Part shown: in pieces, positions 37,201 through 45,227 of the stretch
Layout of the letters: every line of letters starts with the position of its first letter
Position numbering within the stretch: position 1 is the stretch's first letter
Assembly (NCBI RefSeq): GCF_025766255.1
Contig: NW_026516874.1
Location: 1-45,227, forward strand
Direction: 5' to 3'
DNA length: 45,227 nt
Source: Zychaea mexicana
Lineage: Eukaryota; Mucoromycota; Mucoromycetes; Mucorales; Lichtheimiaceae
The notes under the pieces: model-generated
Told to the model about the DNA's origin: nothing
Seen by the model: only the letters and a program-made list of their open reading frames with translations
Databases searched by the model: none
Translations under genes and position numbers: made by a program

Positions 37201-37421
37201 TTGTGTTCAAGATAAATGAGTTCTTATTGTTCTTTTTGCGTAAAAAAAAGCGCTGCTAAATGCATATGTGTGGGTGGGTACTTGAATTGTCAAACTGATC
37301 AGTGCATCGTTTTGCAACATGAGAAACTTACTCTACTACTGCTGCTTCCTCGGTGAATCATATCTGGTCTTCGTGGATTGCTAGAGTAATGGCCATCATA
37401 TGGGCCTGAACTATAGTCCAT
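34223..37421 (-). CDS. BUD6: Bud6/Aip3 actin- and formin-interacting polarity protein
   Basis: Five exons (37421-37332, 37183-37002, 36905-35893, 35802-35575, 35481-34223) encode 923 residues. The N-terminal helical part (about 31-130, VVTKLLRTTKALLEALTQWS) is followed by a long disordered region with poly-Gln (about 148-162), a tandem YRSTDS duplication, and poly-Pro. The conserved AIP3 core (about 430-505) reads FLQIGKQVKKVYYTGEIS, ALRMLFIERFNYSSGLNDFP and YIRD. Coiled-coil segments (about 600-900) carry the actin/formin-binding flank in yeast Bud6. The family promotes formin-driven actin cable assembly at sites of polar growth (known in yeast), here presumably hyphal tips. The gene is complete. 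Confidence 0.93.
36614..36673 (-). repeat. in-frame tandem duplication in BUD6
   Basis: Two copies of an 18-bp unit (AATCTGTGGATCGATAGG on the plus strand) occur in tandem within about 36630-36673. They encode consecutive YRSTDS units, next to a CAG/CAA run (about 36692-36737) that encodes poly-Gln. The duplication preserves frame. Confidence 0.8.
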
Positions 37422-38466
37422 TACTTATAGTGTTATTGTTGTCTAAAATAGCTATATTGGAAGGGGGAAAGGGCTGAGCCTTGAAAGGGAGAGAGAGAGA
37501 GGAGAGTAAGAGAGAGAGGTGAAGGGGCCAAGTGCAATAACACCCGCCAAACCAAAAAAAGCAATTGGGCTATGCCAGCCGTGTATATACGCACCAAAGG
37601 TTTCGGAAGGTAATTGGCAGCGGACGCAGAACAGGTACTGCTGCGTCAAATGCAAACAAAAGAAGACGGTTAGTTTACTAATGTCATATACACATATTCT
37701 GAGCCCTGCTTTTTTGCCTTTGACGCGACTCGCTTGTATTAGCACGCGTGAAACATATTTTGTTCCTGATCTTGATTTCATATTAATTTGCACGGTTTCA
37801 CACACTGACTAACCTCGGCTGGCACTTTTGTTGCAGCTTAGTGAATGCAATATAGCAAAAGAACATTGTATGAGTAAGGGTATTATTAATTTCTGAGCAG
37901 GGTGTAATATCAGTTTGATGAGAGCTGATCCACATAATATCAATCAGTCGAACAGATCATATACGCAATAAGGCACGATAACATAAAAAATAATATCCAA
38001 TGATGATACACATCGTTCTCTACAGGCCCCTTGCTATTAAACAATGATATGTATGTTTTGCGGCTCTTTTCTCTTACTATCATATCACCAAAAACAATGC
38101 CATATAGCACTAATCAACACTAATCAATCTTCTTCAAGCCATTGGCTTATCGAAATATAGTTAAAATATCATATTCGAGTACAACGCTATTTGCTTTCAT
38201 CATCATGAACACTTTTCAATTTCACAGAGATCACAAACTGTTCTAGTCGATGTTGCGTACCTTTTTTTCAGGTTGGAGATGCCAGTAGTAAGATATCGCC
38301 TTATAAGAGTATGAAACTACAATTCTTTTTAAACATGAATATCTGCTAATGTTACAAAGAGCTTTGTTTGAAAACTCGAGCTACGAATTAACTTAAATTG
38401 AGGTAAATGCTATGGATATATGTATGTACAGTATATACAATTCTACATGTAACAGTGTATGCAAGT
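37422..38466. other. intergenic region between BUD6 and ACR3
   Basis: The BUD6 promoter lies on the left, with a (GA)n run at about 37488-37520, and the ACR3 3' region on the right. No gene is recognised. Frames at 37452-37812 on both strands are not protein-like. Confidence 0.65.
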
Positions 38467-39917
38467 CTATACAGAACCGTTTTTGTCAAGTGTCATAAGT
38501 GGCGACCGATTGACCCAGTTTAATTTTTTCCGGAAAAGCATTGCGACATACGTCAGAGCCAAAAGCACTACAGAGTAGCAGCATTATGCTTAGTGTATAA
38601 GTGATGATGATCATTATCAGTAAGGTCTTCCTTGACATTACCTGGAACTTCGATTAGAGCACCCACGGTGGCTGACAGCGCCTGCTCCGAGCGGACACCG
38701 TACGTTCCCACTGCTACCGCAATTGCCAGCTCAAAATTATTACTGCTGCCAGTAAAAGCTTGGGTAACGACCACATCGTATGGTGCACCCAATGCTTTCA
38801 ACGCAAAAAAGACAGCGAAAAACATGATGCAGAAATAGACAGCCAATGGAACAGCCACACGGAAAACAGAGCCAATGTTTTCGATGATTTGATGTCCTTG
38901 ATTTGCAAACATGATGGTAATGGTATAAATGAGGCCAATTAATGCCCAATGTCCAATGAAAGGCACAAACTTGTCGTCGTACCATTTCCTGCCTGCATAA
39001 TACATGAGTGAATACCGTGTCGCAAGGCCAGCAACAAGCGGGATACCCAGATAAATCAGCACGGATTGTGCCACAGGCCAAATCTCGACTTTGACGGTAC
39101 TATCCGCTTGCGCACCGAACCAAGATGGAATGATATTAATAAAAAGCACGGCATAAGGAGAATAGAGTCCAATCTGTAAGATTGAGTTGATGGCAACCAG
39201 CATTGCGCCAAAGGTGTCGTCTCCATGCGCCAAATGGATCCATATGAGAACCATTGCGATGCATCTAATTTTATCTGAAGCAGATTAGCTATATATAGTA
39301 ATCAATGCGGTTGCTGATACGAAAACCCGGGGGAAACAATGGATTTTTTCTTTTACCGAGCGAGTCCGATCATAACGACCCCTGCCCTGAATTCCGCAAG
39401 ATCTGGCAAGGTAGCCCAGGCAAGCGCGGTCATGATAATAGGCCCCACGATAAAGTTAATCAAGATCGAGATAGCTATTTGAATCCACACTGGTTTTGAC
39501 ACCAAGATAGTATGCAATCGTTCATACTGCACATTGCACATGATTGGATACATCATCAACAGTAGACCAATGGCGATAGGAACGGAAACGGATCCAAATT
39601 GTACAGTTTCGAAAGAATGTTGTACACCAGGCACATAGTAGCCGATCAAGACACCCACGATCATTGCGACCAGGATAAATACAGCCAAATATCGATCGAG
39701 GAAGCTGAGACGACGGGTGGATCCTGATTTATATGGAAAGCATAAGAAGAAAGGTTTCAACGATATCTTTTCCTCAAAAAGAAAAAGAATTACCTTCTTT
39801 TTCTGCCCTAATTGAATTGTCTACGGGGACAGTTGAATGGGCTTCTTCTCGTTGATTTGGCAAAGTCGAATCGTCATTGTTGGAAACATGGTCGAGATCA
39901 AGTCGAACATTGTCCAT
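38467..39917 (-). CDS. ACR3: ACR3-family arsenite efflux transporter
   Basis: Four exons (39917-39794, 39723-39357, 39264-38642, 38567-38467) encode 404 residues, the same length as yeast Arr3/Acr3. A hydrophilic N-terminus of about 45 residues precedes about ten membrane segments. The family's key Cys lies in GLARCIAMVLIW (C165), and the conserved late segment SSNNFELAIAVAVGTYGVRS carries the conserved Glu. Members of the BART superfamily export As(III), and in some cases Sb(III), across the plasma membrane by proton exchange (family knowledge). No arsenate reductase or arsenic regulator is seen next to it. Its start is only about 190 bp from the right repeat arm (40111). Confidence 0.95.
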
Positions 39918-40110
39918 ACGTTTGAAAGCCGTATGACGAGATCACAGAAGAAGAATATACTCCGCTCTATATTTGGGTGCGCGACTTTTTTTATGTACTT
40001 TCCATTTTCGGCGACTGCCGTAAAAGCAGTCGTTTTAGCAAGAAAACCAGTCGTGTTACTGAGCTATTCCACGTACTCAACTCGGACACACTGATCATAA
40101 AGTAACAACC

Positions 40111-40808
40111 TCACACCGATTAGCTTTTATCACGTCCTCCAACATGAAGACCGAATCTACGAGATGGATCGACGGCGACAAAAAGCACACGATTGCTCTA
40201 CTTTTCAAAAAAGTAGACGGAACGTATGAACGGCCCACCGACAGTGGCTGGCAACTTTACCAACAGAATCAGAAGAAAGTTGACGGTGGAGTCAGCATTA
40301 TGATATCAAGATCTCCCTTGGTGCTATACATTGCGTAAGGGATTGTTGTAAGCAAAAGACCATCAGGTCAGACCTGCTAGCACTAAGTTGCTCCTTTAAA
40401 AGCAAAAGTGTGTTTAATGCAAAGGAAATATGCAACACATTGCCTGCGACGTCCAGGTGAACTTCAAGTTCATATATGTTGGGTGGGCACTGCCCGGCAC
40501 TATGACACGCAATCACATGGTCAATATGAAGCAGCTCATATAAGCAAGCAATCAGTCGCCAAACTTACCGAAAGGGTGGCCCTTGTTGTCGGTAGCAGCT
40601 CTCAGAGAGCAATGAACCCACCACAACAACCTGTGCGCGAGATCGACGTCGATTTACAGCACGCTCGTAAAATGGCGTATCGCCGTCGTAACATACTTGC
40701 TTTGAACGGGTCCAACGCTAAGGGCGCACCCAACATTGAAACGGCAGCTGCTCCAATTCGACAGCTTAATATCGATTTTCCCGGTTTTGTACGGTCACCG
40801 CTGGATAT
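40111..40808 (+). repeat. right arm of the long-range inverted repeat
   Basis: It matches the reverse complement of 165-855. Diverged similarity extends inward to about 40012, towards the ACR3 promoter. On its outer side it runs on without the element seen in the left arm, so it represents the empty site for that insertion. The sequence GGATAT near 40803-40808 is where the two copies part. Confidence 0.85.
40144..40338 (+). pseudogene. Myb/SANT-like repeat-borne gene fragment (right copy)
   Basis: An ATG (context ccaacATG) opens 64 codons with ESTRWIDGDKKHTIALLFKK, DGTYERPTDSGWQLY and a Ser/Arg tail. The start is like that of SANT/trihelix-type DNA-binding domains found in fungal repeat families (inference). 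The frame ends at GCGTAA; GC|GTAAGG could instead be a donor, with later coding-like blocks at about 40500-40800 (REIDVDLQHARKMAYRRRN). I could not close a spliced frame, so I treat it as a fragment. It is divergent to ACR3. Confidence 0.4.
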
Positions 40809-40919
40809 CCATTCCGATACGTTCTGCATTCCTTTTGCTTCTCCTTTCATCCAACAGCATATCAAATGCACCCTAAGAACCAACTTTTACAGGTGTCACA
40901 TACTCTTGTTTTTGTGACG

Positions 40920-41177
40920 GTTACTACCTGTGCAATTCTGTCATTTCCCACGAAAAATTGCAAAGATATGCCCCAGTTTTCCTAGCAATTTTTGGTGCTT
41001 TGAGTACAGAACATTGTGTTTGTACTTTAATACAATGCTCAAGGTGCTGGATACTAAGAAGATTGACGCTGGTGAATCATCCATGTGTAGAATAATGATG
41101 GACTTTCCGCAAGCCCAGAGAGCTGGATTTTTTCTATCGCTTCTAACAACACTTTCTCCTGGTGTCAAAAGTGGCGA

Positions 41178-41215
<38 letters not shown>

Positions 41216-41600
41216 TGCTACTTTCATCATTGGAAACAATTAATTGAACGTATTCAGGGTGAAGCTATTTCGATGGAACGTTGAGATGTACTCTTGGCAT
41301 ATACCAGAGTCATGTACGAAACCACTACGGAACGAATTGGATAAATGGTGGCTACGCCCCAGCGTTGGAAGTACGATTTTCCGATCCAAGACGACGAAAC
41401 ATGAAGAACTTGTATGAAATGCTACAAGAACGACAAATGGCGTAGAATACTTCCATCGCAGCACTTTCCGCTTTGTCCAGCAATCCAAACCAGTTTTTTC
41501 CACGTTACCACAACTTTTAACTACTTGCGCAACGAAGCGCTGGCAAGAACTTACGTTATAAGATCTCCCTGTCGTCGTAAGTTTCATTTTAGGAAAGGGT
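40920..41600 (+). pseudogene. degenerate MULE-type transposase
   Basis: Fragments in different frames follow the order of a Mutator-like transposase: YAPVFLAIFGALS (about 40969-41008), MMDFPQAQRAGFFLSLLTTL with LSPGVKSG (about 41095-41175), GCYFHHWKQLIERIQ (41213-41257) and NGVEYFHRSTFRFVQQ (41436-41483). The D..QA and GC.FH..Q motifs are characteristic of MULE transposases. Stop codons, frameshifts and an (AT)n insertion at 41181-41211 show it is dead. It lies just outside the right repeat arm. No terminal inverted repeats were found. Confidence 0.7.
41181..41211. repeat. (AT)n microsatellite inside the MULE relic
   Basis: About 15 perfect AT units, placed exactly between two conserved transposase motifs. 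Confidence 0.95.
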
Positions 41601-43809
41601 GCGTTGAATTGACCTTTAGTGATCGTCCGGCTTAAATCACTCCTTGAATCTACCTGCAGTTCATCACGCAAAACAGCAAAAATGAAGCTTAAATGATGGT
41701 TGTCCTCTAGAGAAACCCAAGCATTTGCCTAGTAAAAAGTTCATTTCTAAAACCAACAAGCGCAGTTCAGAGAATCCTTCGACCGAAAAAAAAAAGTCAA
41801 ACAAAAGAGCAATAAAAGGAACTATTAATACTTGACTAGGCAAAAAAGAGCTACATACTTATTCGGATGATCGCTTCAATAAGAGCGGATGAATTATTAC
41901 TGTAGCAGTGCATAATAGCATGCTACGATTGATCTACGTACGTACTGAATATACATGTCTTATAGATATGCGATGACGAATCGTATGATTTCAATTATGT
42001 TTTGCTCCTCTTTCTGCAGATCTGATTGATAATACTACATGTATATAACAAGGTTTTTCAAACATTCGTGTCTACTGAATTCCTTGCATGTAGGTAGTTG
42101 CTGCTTGCTTGATTGAAAGTCACCCATCGTAGGATCGTGGAGGACCAAATAATCACCTTGAATCAATACATTCAAAATAAAATCCCTGACACCTTTTTGT
42201 TACACGTCTATTGGTAGTAACCGAGCAAATTAAAAAATAACGGAAAGAGAATTATAGGAAGGACGGGGATTTGCTATGTAGTTTATTAAAGTTACCATAA
42301 GATGTTGAGGCTGCAGAACATAAAACCATAACATTCGATTGCTTAGCAACGCAGTATATTTTCGCCATAAGATAAAACAATACTGACCTTTGGCTTTTGT
42401 ATTGAAAACAAAGCACTGTTTATGATGCGCTGAGCCGTGTTACCAATGATTGGTGCTTTGATGTTTTCAGGTAAATCTGGCACAAAGAAAACCCCCATTT
42501 TGTTAGCTGCTTACGGGTTGTTTTTATAAAGGCTGAGTATTGTACATACTCGTCAAAAGATCGCTGGATCGATGTATAAATCTAAGCGCGCACGCGTAGC
42601 AACAAAGTATTTATTGGAAGACTAGGTGACATGCGCCATTGAGACAATAGTCACTTCTTTTGCTGCACGCTATTATGATAAAGAAGGTAAAAACAGATAA
42701 TGATGTGATGTCGCTCTAATAGGATAAAAGTTTAGAGGGAAGGAATAGCAAGGGGCGCGGGTTATTATATATTTAGTCTAAAGTATCCTCTGCCGCTGGC
42801 TCTTATCAAGTACATAAGAAAAGATACGACTTGACAGACTATAGTCTTCTAAAGGCATACTTGATATTGATAGTGAACAAGACATATCATATAAATAGTG
42901 ATTAGAAGATTTAAAATTTATAGCGAATAATAAACCAAACGAAGATTCACCACTGATCTGTGGATGGTGGTGATGCTTTCCTGCTCGTTCTGCGTCTCAC
43001 AGCTACAACGACGGTAGCTACAGTAGTAAATCATCTGTTGCCGTATGTACAGCACATGAGTACACACATACACAGAGTCTCTCTCCTTTCTCCAGTTATT
43101 CAACGTACTCTCTACTCTGTTAGAAACTCAAAGATCGTCCAACTGTAGTTGTATTTATATGTGAGTAAAAAGTCTTAGACAAAGGAGCGGATATTTCCAA
43201 TCGTTAATTCAAGTTAAACATGGGAATAGGTGCACTTTACCATGGTAACATTTGTAGACCCAGTGACGTGGTGTTATTTAAGCTTCAATACATGCATGGC
43301 AGTCAACGTCGGCATAACATTCCGCCATAGCATTGCAGCCAATCACAGGCCTTGAAATTGTTTTTTCAGGACCATTTTCAATTTTCGCGTTCTCTTTCAA
43401 ACCCCACAATTTTTTGCATACGTCATGTCACCAACCTCATCAACGATTTTCTTATTGTTGTCTCGATCATGGGTTACAGACTGATCACTCTTTTCTCTTT
43501 AGCACAACTGTAGGAATCGATCAACGACAGCACGCTATCGATGGCGACCTGTCGCCCATATTTTTCAAATGCGTGCATTCATGAGGAGGTTGAACCTGGA
43601 ATTAGCGCTGCACAGGGCCTATTCAACTAGGTGTGTGCAAGAGGCTTGTGAGGTCTACCACCAACAAAAAGCCGAGTGAAACCGTCCCGCTTACTTGCAT
43701 TGAGAATGGAGTTTAGCTTCTACCGGCACCTTTTCAACCTGGAGCCGACGCGTCAGCGAAGATGAAGTTCTCAGTCATGGACCTGTGAATGCACGCCCTT
43801 TGATCAACG

Positions 43810-44015
43810 ACTACGAATACAACTACGAGTACGAATACGAGTACGAATACGGATACGGATACAACTACGAATACTAATACTAATACTAATACTAATACGA
43901 ATACGAATACAACTACGAGTACGAATACAACTACGAGTACGAATACAACTACTACGAGTACGAACACAATACGGCTACAACTACAACTACGATTACGAAC
44001 GATACAACGAATACA
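43810..44015. repeat. imperfect TAC-RAN hexanucleotide tandem array
   Basis: About 200 bp made of units such as TACGAA, TACAAC, TACGAG, TACTAA and TACGGA. Nearly every sixth position starts TAC. The minus strand is open for part of it (43734-43967) but gives only a Val/Phe/Leu repeat peptide; the plus strand would give Tyr-Glu/Asn/Gly or Thr-Asn/Ser repeats. Confidence 0.9.
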
Positions 44016-44403
44016 AGTGAACCAAAGGAAACGAACAAGAATAGGAGATGAAGAGAAGCAAAACTTGCAAGTGAGGTGCAGGTTGACTGTTGGTTTTGGA
44101 TTTTTATAAACTGTGTATCGTTCCTGCTAAAGCTTTGGCTTTGGCTTTGGATTCATTCTTTGAATGAACAATATTTTTGGAAGCTAAAGTAGTGCCACCT
44201 CCTCGTGGTAGCTTCTGGAAGCATTGCTATCAAGCAGTGGCTAAGAGCACTACAAATATCATAGTAAACATAATAAATCTAATAAATGACTTTTCGTATA
44301 AAAAGCATATTATCTCTATGGTCTTGATACATCTTTTGCTTGGTTTCTTATACCGTTATACGTCTACTTGGCCGCATGCAATCTCGAATCATCGCTGAGC
44401 GTT

Positions 44404-44635
44404 ATGTTGCATCCACCTGTGGATCCCGCCTGGTCTGTCAAAGGTGATGGTATGAGAGGCATTTGTGACGAAGTGGCCCTTTCGTGTGGGGATTACCTTT
44501 GCGTAAGTTATTGCCTGTTATATGTAGTTTGCACGGACAATACTATTTCCTTATAGCACATAAGCACTAATAGCACACCCTTAGGCGAATGCCCATCTAC
44601 AACGGCGACTGCATACGTGCGCAAAAATGGCATAG
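44404..44635 (+). CDS. possible two-exon small ORF, unknown
   Basis: An ATG at 44404 opens 33 codons (containing GMRGICDEVALSCGDYLC) up to a GTAAGT donor at 44503. After an acceptor at 44584 the frame continues ANAHLQRRLHTCAKMA to a stop at 44633, in phase. The donor is strong and the composition is protein-like, but the product would be only about 49 residues. It may be a fragment of a larger or repeat-borne gene; the frame stays open upstream of the ATG. I do not recognise it. Confidence 0.25.
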
Positions 44636-45227
44636 AATTTCGGTCACTGTTAGTAAACCTCTGTCTCTCTCTTCCTTTCTCTGTTTGTGTGTGTGTGTGT
44701 GGATATCCTTGCAGAGGGCGCTGTTGGTATGGAATGTTTGGGTTCACAGATCCAATTACTCGCTAAAATGGCGACATAACACCTCAGTGACTGAATACTA
44801 GTTTCGCATCCACTTCTAGTAGGTAACGTACATGGCCACGCCAGTGTTTTCAAACTGGTTTCCTCCGTTGACTTTGTCTTTGCGCTGAGCTTCTTAGCTG
44901 CACTTCTCGAGGATCTACTGTACGCATGTTCCCAGGATCGTAATACATATTATTAAGTAGGAGGAGTAGAGCATATTATATTATATGTTACAATTACAGA
45001 GATAATGACTGTTTATGTGAGCAGCGTCATCATAAAAGCGGATCCACCGCAAGGATTGGGAAAGGTTTTTGTTTTCTTAAAAAGGATCCCATTTCTCTGC
45101 ATCGACCAAGCTCGCCAGGTTACGATCATCGTCATCACGCTGACCACTGAGTTCGATGCGAGGCTAAAATGGACAAGTAGTCTACCTCCAGGATGTGGAA
45201 AACTCTATCAAGCGTATTCAGCAGCGT

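Larger units (their letters stand above)
41601..45227. other. gene-poor right end of the window
   Basis: No well-supported gene. It contains scattered frames of 60-85 codons, a hexanucleotide array at about 43810-44015, and a weak two-exon candidate near 44404-44635. AT-rich simple sequence is common (about 42230-42300, 42770-42930). A (TG)n run lies at about 44685-44701. Confidence 0.5.

Noticed and set aside
165..40808. The whole 40 kb as one giant Starship-like or composite mobile element carrying ACR3 as cargo
   Set aside because: The interior holds single-copy housekeeping genes (SmD1, CCT5, BUD6), no tyrosine recombinase was seen, and the arms are diverged and one is interrupted by another element.
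43734..43967. Val/Phe-rich minus-strand ORF
   Set aside because: It results entirely from translating the hexanucleotide array and has no other sequence of interest.
1..45227. tRNA, rRNA, snRNA genes or CRISPR arrays
   Set aside because: I looked for T-loop motifs, U6-like sequence and evenly spaced repeats and found no convincing candidate; T-loop-like strings fall inside coding exons. A covariance-model scan would settle it.

Overview
The window reads as nuclear DNA of a filamentous fungus, most likely an early-diverging one (Mucoromycota, Mucorales type). Genes are split by many short GT-AG introns (mostly 60-230 bp), intergenic DNA is AT-rich and microsatellite-rich, and the conserved proteins are eukaryotic: SmD1, CCT5, a SAC3/GANP-type Thp3/LENG8 homologue, a CSC1/TMEM63 channel, Bud6/Aip3 and the ACR3 arsenite exporter. 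A decayed member of what looks like the large F-box family of Mucorales supports the placement. The species is not determined. All exon models were built by hand from reading frame, splice consensus and phase. For the seven multi-exon genes every junction closes in phase.

Layout. 1-163: possible end of a Tc1/mariner-like element. 165-855 (minus): one arm of a roughly 0.7 kb inverted repeat whose other arm lies at 40111-40808 (plus); both carry a broken Myb/SANT-like gene. 3450-5648 (+): Thp3/LENG8. 6179-9738 (-): CSC1-type channel. 12486-13613 (-): F-box protein. 16890-18842 (-): F-box relic. 20382-21111 (+): SmD1. 21829-23355 (-): C2H2 zinc-finger protein with an N-terminal PB1-like segment. 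25862-28392 (-): CCT5. 32596-33042 (-): small serine-rich protein. 34223-37421 (-): Bud6/Aip3. 38467-39917 (-): ACR3. About 40920-41600 (+): MULE transposase relic. 41600-45227: mostly non-coding, with a hexanucleotide tandem array at about 43810-44015.

The genes do not form one pathway. They are a normal mix of housekeeping functions (splicing, mRNA export/processing, tubulin/actin folding), cell polarity (Bud6), membrane mechanosensation or osmosensing (CSC1), arsenite efflux (ACR3) and regulation (F-box, zinc finger). The two ends of the window are repeat-rich and the middle is gene-bearing. The most unusual items are the long-range outward-facing inverted repeat, the PB1-like plus zinc-finger architecture, and the hexanucleotide array. 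I found no tRNA, rRNA or CRISPR array.
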